From NCBI GenBank assembly GCA_021820165.1, contig JAKADW010000108.1:1-5460 (forward strand): a DNA stretch of 5,460 nucleotides. Direction: 5' to 3'. The translations under genes and the position numbers were made by a program. Positions 1 to 5,460 of the stretch are shown piece by piece. How positions within the stretch are numbered: the first letter of the stretch is position 1; every line of letters begins with the position of its first letter. A model generated the notes under the pieces. It did not search any database and was not told where the DNA came from. It saw only the letters and a program-made list of their open reading frames with translations. The stretch is from Bacillota bacterium (GTDB taxonomy: Bacteria > Bacillota_E > Sulfobacillia > Sulfobacillales > Sulfobacillaceae).

Positions 1-997
1 CCGTTTCCCGCTCGGACATTTTCCCCACATCGCAACCAAACCACACCGGCTCACCGTCAACCAACTGCTGTTTGGCCAACGCCTTAAATTCCTCGATGGG
101 GAGGTTAAGATAAAGAACCGGCCGCCCGCCCGAAACGTTTCCGAGATAATCCACCGTGTACGTTTGATAAAAGGGTTTGTCAGAGGTAGGCGCGTTAATC
201 ACGCTTACGTATTGGTTCAAGTCGACGCTATTAAAGCGCGCGTGAAACTCCTGAGGGGTCAAAGACCCTTCACGGTGAAAGACGTGGTCGTCATCTTGGT
301 ACTCAAACGTGAAGGCTTGCGGGGGTTCGCCTAAAAACTGCACTAGTAGCGAGTAAATTTCGCCCACCATGCGGTCTTTGGCCTCACGCAAGGAAGCCTC
401 TGAGCCTCCCATGACCCGGAGGTGGGCTGCGTCCTCCCGAAGTTTGGCGGTCAGCAACTGATTCATCGCCCGGGAATTGCTGGAGTGAAACGACTCCGGC
501 ATCACTCCCTTGGGCACCACGCCGTATTTCTCCACTAAATTGACAAACATATCCCACTGGCCACCATCCTGGAGAGGGGCTGACAAGAGCCATGACACGA
601 GACGCCCCTCAATGGGCTGGTCAATCGTGTGGATAATACTCTCCAGGAAGTAATGGGCCTTTTCCAGCTTGTCGTAAAACATCAGATACGCTTGAGAGAG
701 CTCGAAATCTTTCACGTGAAAGCGCTCAGCCATGGGTTTTCGCATCACATTCAAACCCGCGAAGAGCCAGCAACGGCCGCTCTGTTTCTGATTGGTAATG
801 GCCCCCGTCTGAATCTCATGCGAGAAAGCATAGGTCATCTCGGTCACCCGCTGGCGTCGTTGCGCCACGGCCTGCACACCATTTTTGATAATTGCGTTGG
901 CAATCACCTCGCGCAGCGGTTCCTCGTGAAAGGCCGCTCGCCACTCCGCCAACTGCGACGATGTAATCCCCCTGTTGGTTGTGGTGCTCGTAGCCAC
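1..997 (-). CDS. pepC: Aminopeptidase C (bleomycin hydrolase family, peptidase C1B), N-terminal part; 3' end outside window
   Basis: Cytosolic papain-like cysteine aminopeptidase that removes N-terminal residues from peptides. The frame is open from a GTG at 997 to the left edge, giving 332 codons; family members have about 440-450 residues, so roughly a quarter is missing. The active-site segment TNQKQSGRCW is clear: C76 is the predicted nucleophile and Q70, six residues earlier, the oxyanion-hole glutamine. Family blocks follow in order: FELSQAYLMFYDKLEKA, QDGGQWDM, EKYGVVPK, MPESFHSSNSRAMN, then YTVDYLGNVSGGRPVLYLN and GEPVWFGCDVGKMSERE near residues 315-330. The catalytic His and Asn would lie beyond the window. 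The GTG start is chosen because AGGAGGGG (1003-1010) lies 5 nt upstream and it gives a normal-length N-terminus. The gene follows the wall-binding protein gene by 69 nt with no terminator, so it is probably the last visible gene of that operon. Confidence 0.95.
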   Translation of the reverse strand, partial: MATSTTTNRGITSSQLAEWRAAFHEEPLREVIANAIIKNGVQAVAQRRQRVTEMTYAFSHEIQTGAITNQKQSGRCWLFAGLNVMRKPMAERFHVKDFELSQAYLMFYDKLEKAHYFLESIIHTIDQPIEGRLVSWLLSAPLQDGGQWDMFVNLVEKYGVVPKGVMPESFHSSNSRAMNQLLTAKLREDAAHLRVMGGSEASLREAKDRMVGEIYSLLVQFLGEPPQAFTFEYQDDDHVFHREGSLTPQEFHARFNSVDLNQYVSVINAPTSDKPFYQTYTVDYLGNVSGGRPVLYLNLPIEEFKALAKQQLVDGEPVWFGCDVGKMSERET

Positions 998-1002
998 GAT
1001 AT

Positions 1003-1010
1003 CCCCTCCT
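1003..1010 (-). promoter_or_regulatory. Ribosome binding site of pepC
   Basis: AGGAGGGG on the minus strand, ending 5 nt before the GTG at 997. It decides the non-ATG start of pepC. Just upstream is TATATT (1014-1019), which resembles a -10 box, but no acceptable -35 lies at the right distance, so I do not call a promoter. Confidence 0.8.
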
Positions 1011-1066
1011 ATCAATATACTGGGGACTATTCGCAACCGATACGACAATCTCCTTGTTGGTCAGAC

Positions 1067-2371
1067 TTATTCGCTGGCCCAAATTTGCCCGAGCGTCTCA
1101 AATACAAAGCTTTTGGCCTTAAGATCGCGAAATAGTTCGGACCAATTGAGAGGTTTTGACACCTCTACGACTCGATTGGGTTGGCTTAAGAGGGCGGTTT
1201 CCGTTTTCTGGGTGACGTTTGGCCCCGATGTGATGACGTCATTAGGATTCATGATCACCAATTTCAGGGCGTCGGCCGCCGATGTGACCGTTGTGTTCGC
1301 CGCTGCATCGCTGATGACAAAGGTGGGCGCCCGTCCTAAGGAATCTTGGAAGGCGTGCAGGCCCCAACTTAATTCCTGTTTTACGCCCCAGGCGGGTAAC
1401 GAATTTAAGCGCTGGCCACTGTAGCCATTGAGGTCGAGCTCATTACCAACTCGAGACAGGGTGTGCATGAGTGTCGGATGGGTTAACGCCCATTGGCCGC
1501 TCACCGCCACGTCCACACTCACATTGTCGCTCTGCTCGGCCTGAATTAAAGCCCGTGCTTCAGTGGCGCTGGGATTATATACCACCAAATCGGAAATGGG
1601 TTTCAAATTGGACAAAACCCCGGTTGACCCCCCCGATTGCGGCGGTGTGGACGACGACGGGGCGGAACTCTTGGTTCCCCCGGGTATCGAATGCGCGCGC
1701 GATTTCTTTGGGGAAGCGGGACTCGCAGTGCGCCAGTGAATGGTTTGTCCCACATCCAATTGGGCTCCATGTTGATTATTGGCCGCCGCAAATCCCTGAT
1801 ATGGTAGCCCGGATGCAAAAGCCAATGAGGACATTGTGTCTCCCGGCCGGACACGGTAGGCCCAGTGATGGCGTGCCGTCACCCGGACGGCGGTCATATG
1901 CGCGATGAGCGACAAAATGTGCGCCGACAGGGTGCCATCGGTTGGCTGCCCCATCTTTTTGTCAAAGCCCCCTATCGCGCGCTTTAACTGAGGCGACCAC
2001 TGACCGTTTAATGGACCGCTGTAAAGGCCAAGAATCCTCAGGTCGTTTTCGACCGCCAACACCAAAGTTCCCTTTGTGCCACTGGGAACGGTGCCCAGAG
2101 CTTGGATGGTTTTCGTCAAATCGGTGCGCACCGGGGTCTTCGGCAAAAGGCCAAACGCGGCCACATAATCGTCCGTGGCTTGGAGCATCCGCTCCGAGAC
2201 CTGGCCATCGACGGATCCGGCATCAAAACCAAGCACTCCCAGTTGGGCTTGGACCTCCGCGACCCGGTATCCCTTTTCACCGATCTGCCAGTGGCTGGCC
2301 GGGCTTCCCGCACTGGTTAAGAGCGTCACGGACAAAATGGAACTTATTGCATGGGCCATATTGCTGGCCAT
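1067..2371 (-). CDS. Secreted peptidoglycan-binding protein: two PG_binding_1 domains, LysM, and a degenerate NodB/polysaccharide-deacetylase-like domain
   Basis: Predicted exported wall-binding protein of 434 residues. A hydrophobic signal-like segment covers about 1-26 (ending GSPAS), but it has no Lys or Arg before the hydrophobic core, which is unusual. Two PG_binding_1-like repeats follow at about 29-92 (VQAQLGVLGFDAGSVDGQVS) and 100-156 (LRILGLYSGPLNGQWSPQLK). A LysM lies at 169-213 (YRVRPGDTMSSLA...LDVGQTIHW), then a Ser/Pro/Gly-rich linker at 215-255. Residues 257-433 resemble the NodB fold (SGQWALTHPTLMHTLSRVGN, GYS, LGRAPT, FVFETLGQI). The TFDDGP motif is replaced around YNPSA (265-269) and the H-S/T-x-x-H zinc motif by N315-GYS-G319, so deacetylase activity is unlikely. 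I infer a binding or scaffold role. The start at 2371 is preferred over an in-frame ATG at 2386 because that ATG overlaps the GGAGGG ribosome binding site. The gene lies 46 nt after the membrane protein gene and 69 nt before pepC, probably in one operon. Confidence 0.85.
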   Translation of the reverse strand: MASNMAHAISSILSVTLLTSAGSPASHWQIGEKGYRVAEVQAQLGVLGFDAGSVDGQVSERMLQATDDYVAAFGLLPKTPVRTDLTKTIQALGTVPSGTKGTLVLAVENDLRILGLYSGPLNGQWSPQLKRAIGGFDKKMGQPTDGTLSAHILSLIAHMTAVRVTARHHWAYRVRPGDTMSSLAFASGLPYQGFAAANNQHGAQLDVGQTIHWRTASPASPKKSRAHSIPGGTKSSAPSSSTPPQSGGSTGVLSNLKPISDLVVYNPSATEARALIQAEQSDNVSVDVAVSGQWALTHPTLMHTLSRVGNELDLNGYSGQRLNSLPAWGVKQELSWGLHAFQDSLGRAPTFVISDAAANTTVTSAADALKLVIMNPNDVITSGPNVTQKTETALLSQPNRVVEVSKPLNWSELFRDLKAKSFVFETLGQIWASE

Positions 2372-2374
2372 AAA

Positions 2375-2397
2375 GCATCCCTCCATTGGAAGGATGC
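2375..2397 (-). promoter_or_regulatory. Hairpin enclosing the ribosome binding site of the LysM/NodB-like gene
   Basis: On the minus strand GCATCCTTCC pairs with GGAGGGATGC across an AAT loop: 10 bp including one G-U pair. The right arm contains the Shine-Dalgarno sequence GGAGGG (2379-2384). The ATG at 2371 lies only 3 nt (TTT) after the stem. The pairing is seen directly; masking of the ribosome binding site is inference. Only three T residues follow the stem, so a transcription terminator is unlikely. Confidence 0.6.
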
Positions 2398-2417
2398 ACC
2401 AATTTGCGGAACTTTAA

Positions 2418-2774
2418 TCAATATTGACTGGCCGCGCCCAACATGCCCCCCAATAGGCCGACGACCAGCGCTAATCCAAGCCCAGTCCACAAATGCGTGA
2501 CATTACCCGCATGCACCGTTTCGGCCACCACCGTGGCCACCAAATTCAACGTAATGGCGGAAAGAGCGCCGTGGAGCCAACCGCCGGCCTCGGCGATACG
2601 ACCAGCACCCCAGCCAGCGGCTAGAGCCGTGACCCCAGCCCCCACCCAAATCAAGCCATTCTGCACGACCACCGTGAGCGTCATCTGATAATCCACCAAC
2701 GCCAGTAAAAGCGCTAAGGCAATGGCTACGGCTAATCCCATCAGAGAACCTTCGAGTATGGCGCGAATGTTCAC
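2418..2774 (-). CDS. TIGR04086/YrzE-type small integral membrane protein
   Basis: Small hydrophobic protein of 118 residues with four predicted membrane helices at about 5-27, 35-58, 65-86 and 93-115, rich in Ala, Gly, Leu and Val. Several glycines in the last helix (VVGLLGGMLGAA) suggest close packing. Length, the N-terminal pattern MNIRAILEGSLMGL and the four-helix layout fit the TIGR04086 family (B. subtilis YrzE), whose function is unknown. The frame is open up to an ATG at 2876, but those first residues are basic, polar and unlike the family. The GTG at 2774 sits 6 nt after a near-perfect AAGGAGGTG, so I start there. It is the first gene after the terminator at 2875-2906 and probably heads an operon with the wall-binding protein and pepC. 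No function should be inferred beyond the membrane location. Confidence 0.85.
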   Translation of the reverse strand: MNIRAILEGSLMGLAVAIALALLLALVDYQMTLTVVVQNGLIWVGAGVTALAAGWGAGRIAEAGGWLHGALSAITLNLVATVVAETVHAGNVTHLWTGLGLALVVGLLGGMLGAASQY

Positions 2775-2780
2775 CGCCTC

Positions 2781-2789
2781 CACCTCCTT
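2781..2789 (-). promoter_or_regulatory. Ribosome binding site of the TIGR04086-type gene
   Basis: AAGGAGGTG on the minus strand, 6 nt before the GTG at 2774. It is the strongest ribosome binding site in the window and sets the start about 100 nt downstream of the longest open frame. Confidence 0.85.
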
Positions 2790-2830
2790 CCCAACCCGCC
2801 CGCTGTCACGTCTCCCTGTCCTCTTGGCAC

Positions 2831-2862
2831 AAGATATCGTCCGAGCGGTCCGTTCATGACAA
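2831..2862 (-). promoter_or_regulatory. Possible sigma-A-type promoter of the membrane protein/LysM/pepC operon
   Basis: TTGTCA (2857-2862) matches five of six bases of TTGACA. GATATC follows at 18 bp, and the better-matching TATCTT (2831-2836) at 20 bp. The -10 is weak at either spacing. The position just downstream of an intrinsic terminator and about 60 nt before the GTG start is sensible for a new promoter. This is a weak call. Confidence 0.25.
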
Positions 2863-2874
2863 GAAGTTCTGAAC

Positions 2875-2906
2875 AAAAAACCGGCCCCATTCCATTTGGG
2901 GCGGGC
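2875..2906 (-). terminator. Intrinsic terminator on the minus strand
   Basis: The minus strand forms GCCCCA/TGGGGC with loop AATGGAA. One C-C mismatch is followed by two further G-C pairs, and then a run of six T (2875-2880). This is a textbook Rho-independent terminator. No protein gene ends near it: the SASP gene stops about 270 nt earlier and has its own hairpin. It therefore ends either a small RNA from 2907-3150 or read-through from the SASP gene, or acts as an attenuator in a leader. Confidence 0.85.
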
Positions 2907-3070
2907 TTAGATGTCGGTCCGTACGGTTTGACGGTTGTCTTTAGAGAACGGGTAGAGAGAACCCCGCGTTACGACAACGCCCGGTCGCCATCCGCGCGGA
3001 GGTGTGGATTCTGTTTCCGTCGACACGGACTCCTCGTCAAAAATCTACCTTCATGTGTGGGCACGCTGGA
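2875..3070 (-). ncRNA. Candidate structured small RNA or leader of unknown family
   Basis: The stretch 2775-3150 holds no supported protein gene. Its middle part ends at a strong terminator on the minus strand and contains several possible pairings: TTTGACG (3035-3041) with CGTCAAA (2927-2933), a 7-bp long-range closing stem; a local hairpin TCCGT-GTCG-ACGGA (3016-3029); GTTGTC with GACAAC (near 2972-2977 and 2934-2939); and GGGT with ACCC around TCTCTCT. A possible -10 (TATATTCT, 3070-3077) would start a transcript of about 190 nt, but no good -35 goes with it, so the 5' end is a guess. I see no tRNA, RNase P, SRP RNA, tmRNA or T-box signature. The length and long-range closing stem are loosely 6S-like, but I cannot support that assignment. 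Confidence 0.35.
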
Positions 3071-3082
3071 GAATATACGTCT

Positions 3083-3108
3083 CGCACTGCCAAGGTTCAC
3101 CCAGTGCG
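3083..3108. repeat. Inverted repeat, 7-bp arms
   Basis: CGCACTG and CAGTGCG are separated by 12 nt; on the minus strand the loop holds GGTGAACC, which can pair slightly with itself. No T-run follows on either strand, so this is not a terminator. It lies between the SASP terminator and the candidate small RNA, just upstream of the possible -10 at 3070-3077. It could be a protein-binding site or an RNA hairpin; nothing here decides. Confidence 0.4.
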
Positions 3109-3150
3109 GAAAGTGACCCGCGGATTTGCCGTTCCATCGTTAGGCGACAA

Positions 3151-3176
3151 GAAGCCCCGGTTTTCACCGGGGCTTC
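3151..3176 (-). terminator. Hairpin after the SASP gene, probable terminator
   Basis: A perfect 11-bp stem with a GAAA tetraloop on the minus strand (GGT-GAAA-ACC at the tip), starting 1 nt after the TGA of the SASP gene. The tail is only TTGTCG, so the T-run is poor and termination may be incomplete. The stem could also protect the 3' end of the spore-protein mRNA. Confidence 0.65.
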
Positions 3177-3177
3177 C

Positions 3178-3387
3178 TCAATCCTCGCGGGCGAGGTCCT
3201 TCTCGGCCTTACGGATAAGACGGCGAACCATGTTTCCCCCGATTTTGCCCACCTCGCGGGTGGTCATGTTGCCCCAACCGCGTTCCTTGATGTCATCATC
3301 GAGGCCCAGGTCCTCCGCAACCTCATACTTCAGGCGGTCGAGAGCCCGTTCGGACTCGGGAAGGAGCGGACGATGGTCGTCTGCCAT
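3178..3387 (-). CDS. Alpha/beta-type small acid-soluble spore protein (SASP)
   Basis: A 69-residue DNA-binding protein of the alpha/beta SASP family. These proteins coat forespore DNA, protect it from UV and other damage, and are degraded at germination. Both family signatures are present: KYEVAEDLGL at 20-29, with the expected germination-protease cut between E22 and V23, and GNMTTREVGKIGGNMVRRLI at 39-58. Length is typical and there is no cysteine, as expected. The second signature has Glu (E45) where Ser, Ala or Gln is usual. The ATG start is preceded by a G-rich GGGGGGTGG about 6 nt upstream. It stands alone between surE and a hairpin, with a possible sigma-G promoter, which fits forespore-specific expression. 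It marks the organism as an endospore former. Confidence 0.95.
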   Translation of the reverse strand: MADDHRPLLPESERALDRLKYEVAEDLGLDDDIKERGWGNMTTREVGKIGGNMVRRLIRKAEKDLARED

Positions 3388-3407
3388 AGTAAGCCACCCC
3401 CCACGTC

Positions 3408-3437
3408 TATCATGCCCGGGTCCGAGCGCTTTCTTTC
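3408..3437 (-). promoter_or_regulatory. Possible forespore sigma-G promoter of the SASP gene
   Basis: CATGATA (3408-3414) fits the sigma-F/sigma-G -10 pattern CATnnTA. GAAAG (3433-3437), 18 bp upstream, differs from the -35 pattern GnATR at one base. Transcription would start about 14 nt before the ATG, leaving room only for the ribosome binding site. Known alpha/beta SASP genes are sigma-G dependent, which supports the call, but the -35 is imperfect. Confidence 0.4.
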
Positions 3438-3445
3438 CCAGGGCC

Positions 3446-4213
3446 TTAAGAGAAGCTCAGAGGTACCGACATACTTTTCAAGCGGGACAGCATGTCACTG
3501 TCGGTGAGACGGATATGCAAGGGGGTCAGAGTGATGGCGCCTCGGTGGTGTTGAGCGACATCGGTGTCCTCATCTTGCAGATCGTCGACGCGGTCTCCGG
3601 CAATCCAAAAGTACTCCCGTCCCCGCGGATCCACGGCTCGCTGGAAATCATTCACATATTCACGCTGTCCCAACTTCACCACCCGCATCGACTGGGGCCT
3701 GCCCCGGCGAAGGCTCGGAAAATTGACGTTATAGACGATACCGGGCGGCGGCATATGAAATGCAGGCTCGCTTAACCACCAGCGAACAAACCGGGCGGCC
3801 CACTCGAACCCGCCATCGTCGCCATCCTCCAGCGACAACGCGATCGCCGGGACACCCAGAAACATCCCTTCCATGGCTGCCGAGACCGTGCCTGAATAAA
3901 AGACATCCCGGCCCAGATTAGTTCCATGGTTGATGCCGGACAAGACCAAGTCGGGGCGATCCCCGGCCAGCGCCCCAATCCCTAATTTCACGCAGTCGGC
4001 GGGTGTACCGTTAACGCGCCAACCACGACTGTTCTGCCCATAGACCACGCTCTTGGCATAAAGCGGTTTATGCATGGTAATCGCATGGCCCATGGCGCTC
4101 CGCTGCTTTTCTGGCGCCACCAAGGTAATCGTGGCAACCGACTCGAGGACTCGCCTCAGCGTCTGAATACCTGTCGCTTGAATGCCATCGTCGTTACTGA
4201 TGAGAATGTGCAT
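3446..4213 (-). CDS. surE: 5'/3'-nucleotidase SurE (survival protein E)
   Basis: Metal-dependent phosphatase acting on nucleoside 5'- and 3'-monophosphates, and in some species short polyphosphate; cytosolic. The 255-residue length is normal. The N-terminal MHILISNDDG contains the metal-binding pair D8-D9. S39 in PEKQRSAMGH and N95 in LSGINHGTN complete the metal site known from SurE structures, and YSGTVSAAMEG (106-116) is also conserved. The WRVNGTPADCVKLG block (65-78) is typical, so the enzyme looks intact. The ATG at 4213 is preceded by GGGGG and lies inside the end of dinG, with a 20-nt overlap, so the two are probably co-transcribed and translationally coupled. No terminator follows the stop; the SASP gene begins 58 nt later, so some read-through into it is possible. 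Confidence 0.97.
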   Translation of the reverse strand: MHILISNDDGIQATGIQTLRRVLESVATITLVAPEKQRSAMGHAITMHKPLYAKSVVYGQNSRGWRVNGTPADCVKLGIGALAGDRPDLVLSGINHGTNLGRDVFYSGTVSAAMEGMFLGVPAIALSLEDGDDGGFEWAARFVRWWLSEPAFHMPPPGIVYNVNFPSLRRGRPQSMRVVKLGQREYVNDFQRAVDPRGREYFWIAGDRVDDLQDEDTDVAQHHRGAITLTPLHIRLTDSDMLSRLKSMSVPLSFS

Positions 4214-5460
4214 GGTTCGGCCCCCAAAATTCTCGGATTGACTCTAAGAGTTCCCCTTGTGAGCCCAAAATTCGAGGAACCTCCTTCAATGACGCTAAAA
4301 ATGTATTGGCGTAGCGCGTACGACCCGGTTGAATGCGCGGATCGAACACCACAACCACGCCTTGATCCCGGGTGGTGCGGATGAGGCGGCCGAATCCCTG
4401 CTGGAAGCGCAAGACCGCCTCCGGAAGACTTCGACGGTAAAAGGGCGATAGCCCTAAACGGGCGATGCGCTCCTGCTTAGCCTCCTCTAAGGGATCTCCT
4501 GGGGCACGAAATGGCAACCGTCCCATCACCACCACCTCCAAGCTCTGCCCAGGAATGTCCACGCCCTCCCAATACGTCATGGTACCCAAGAGCACTGCCT
4601 GAGCATCATGGCGGAAGTCTTCCACCAGCCGCCTAGCCGGACCGTCGATACCCTGGGCCAAGGTCCTAATATGGTACGTTTCTAAGGGGCCGCGAATACG
4701 CCAGGCCAATGCCTCCACTGCCCGATAAGACGTGAGTAGCACGAGAGTACGTCCCTCACGCAATTTGGCCGCCTCTACCACGAGAGCAGCCAACCGGTCA
4801 TGATAGGCGTCGTCACTGGGACTGGGACTGTCGGTGGGAATTAAGAGCCGCGCCTGCTTATCCCACTCAAATGGAGATCCCACGTTAATGGTCTTTAGAC
4901 GGTCTTCCGGCATTCCCAGGGCCGACTTGATGTAGTCAAATTTGCCATTCACTGTCAGGGTGGCCGATGTCAGAATGGCACTCGCTACCTCGCTCCAAAG
5001 ATTTTCCTTGAGGAGCGGCGCGATGTCCACGGGAGCCCAACGCCAGGTGGCCCAAGGTTCGCCCTCACGCCCCGTGCGAAGTTCCCACCATGATACCCGA
5101 TCATCTGATAATTGGCTCCAGGCCGTCATTCCAACCGCATATTCGACCATTTCCTGCTGCCACTGCCGAAAACGTAACCAGCTAGCATTTTCATTCGCAT
5201 TTTGTCGCGCCTCGGCTTCTTGCCAGAGGAGCTCGCTCGCATCGACCAGGCTGCGAAACGCCTGGATGACCTCTTCGACGCGTGTCCAGAGCCCCGCCTC
5301 CTGGAGTAATTCCATGCGCGCTGGCGTCAGTCGCACCGAACGCCGATCGTATTCCCCCGGAGGTGTCTCGGCCGCGAAGTCTTTGGTAAGCGTTGTCAAC
5401 CCATCTAATGACGCTTGGTAGCGTTCCTGAATCGTATGGCGAAGTCCCAGGAGTTCAGGC
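4194..5460 (-). CDS. dinG: DinG/XPD-family ATP-dependent DNA helicase, C-terminal part; 5' end outside window
   Basis: Superfamily 2 helicase of the DinG/XPD group, which unwinds DNA 5' to 3' and helps resolve R-loops and damaged replication intermediates. The frame stays open to the right edge, giving 421 residues; a TTG at 5399 is internal, not a start. Counting from the edge, helicase motifs of the second RecA-like half are clear: ILTSATLT (162-169), LVLLTSY (239-245), GTMTYWEGVDIPG (292-304), and QQGFGRLIR (353-361) with the arginine finger. The Walker A and DEAH boxes, any iron-sulfur cysteines and any N-terminal exonuclease domain lie outside, so the subtype (E. coli-like, or the Bacillus exonuclease-fused form) cannot be decided. 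The stop overlaps the surE start by 20 nt. No frameshift is visible. Confidence 0.9.
   Translation of the reverse strand, partial: PELLGLRHTIQERYQASLDGLTTLTKDFAAETPPGEYDRRSVRLTPARMELLQEAGLWTRVEEVIQAFRSLVDASELLWQEAEARQNANENASWLRFRQWQQEMVEYAVGMTAWSQLSDDRVSWWELRTGREGEPWATWRWAPVDIAPLLKENLWSEVASAILTSATLTVNGKFDYIKSALGMPEDRLKTINVGSPFEWDKQARLLIPTDSPSPSDDAYHDRLAALVVEAAKLREGRTLVLLTSYRAVEALAWRIRGPLETYHIRTLAQGIDGPARRLVEDFRHDAQAVLLGTMTYWEGVDIPGQSLEVVVMGRLPFRAPGDPLEEAKQERIARLGLSPFYRRSLPEAVLRFQQGFGRLIRTTRDQGVVVVFDPRIQPGRTRYANTFLASLKEVPRILGSQGELLESIREFWGPNHAHSHQ

Noticed and set aside
384..593. Minus-strand frame of 69 codons inside pepC
   Set aside because: It overlaps conserved PepC sequence in another frame and has no recognisable motif; the real frame runs from 997 to the left edge.
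1471..1908. Plus-strand frame of 145 codons opposite the wall-binding protein gene
   Set aside because: Antisense to a gene with recognisable domains; composition is that of a shadow frame and no protein family is visible.
2941..2991. Minus-strand frame of 16 codons upstream of the terminator, possible leader peptide
   Set aside because: No ribosome binding site and no run of a single amino acid's codons that would suggest attenuation.
3013..3044. Hammerhead-like sequence (TTGACGAG followed by GGAAAC) on the minus strand
   Set aside because: The invariant first C of the CUGANGA core is missing, and the segment between the two core parts does not form a proper stem II, so a self-cleaving ribozyme is not supported.
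3051..3137. Minus-strand frame of 28 codons just after the SASP hairpin
   Set aside because: No ribosome binding site precedes the ATG, and the peptide resembles nothing; chance frames of this size are common.
2775..3150. tRNA, RNase P RNA, SRP RNA, tmRNA or T-box leader in the gene-free stretch
   Set aside because: I looked for a T-arm, the SRP GGAAG-type loop, RNase P core motifs and the T-box sequence on the minus strand, and for a T-arm on the plus strand; none is present.
3408..3444. Possible terminator between surE and the SASP gene (GCCCTGGG pairing with CCCGGGC)
   Set aside because: The stem has a bulge and a 16-nt loop and no T-run follows, so it does not look like an intrinsic terminator.
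3002..3775. Long plus-strand open frame of 257 codons opposite surE and the SASP gene
   Set aside because: It is antisense to two clearly conserved genes, resembles no family, and is rich in Ser, Arg and Pro as expected of a shadow frame in GC-rich DNA.

Overview
The window comes from a Gram-positive, endospore-forming bacterium. An alpha/beta-type small acid-soluble spore protein (SASP) shows this directly. Strong AAGGAGG-type ribosome binding sites, GTG starts and a PepC-type aminopeptidase fit a Firmicute. The moderately high GC content and the gene mix suggest a Sulfobacillus-like or related deep-branching lineage, but that placement is a guess.

Every gene I can support lies on the minus strand, so transcription runs from right to left. 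In that order the window holds: the C-terminal two thirds of a DinG/XPD-type helicase (cut by the right edge); surE, which overlaps dinG by 20 nt; a 69-residue SASP gene with a possible forespore sigma-G promoter and a hairpin just after its stop; about 375 bases without a convincing protein gene (2775-3150), holding several inverted repeats and ending in a strong intrinsic terminator on the minus strand; a YrzE/TIGR04086-type four-helix membrane protein; a secreted protein with two peptidoglycan-binding domains, one LysM and a degenerate polysaccharide-deacetylase (NodB-like) domain; and the N-terminal three quarters of aminopeptidase C (pepC, cut by the left edge).

The genes form three likely transcription units. 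dinG-surE are translationally coupled. The SASP gene may have its own late-sporulation promoter, though nothing between surE and it looks like a terminator. The membrane protein, the wall-binding protein and pepC follow each other without terminators and are probably one operon, possibly with its own promoter just after the 2875-2906 terminator.

Three points deserve a second look. The structured segment upstream of that terminator could be a small RNA or a leader. The wall-binding protein appears to be a pseudo-deacetylase that has lost the metal-binding and catalytic residues. The ribosome binding site of that same gene lies inside a 10-bp hairpin. I found no mobile element, CRISPR array, tRNA or rRNA.
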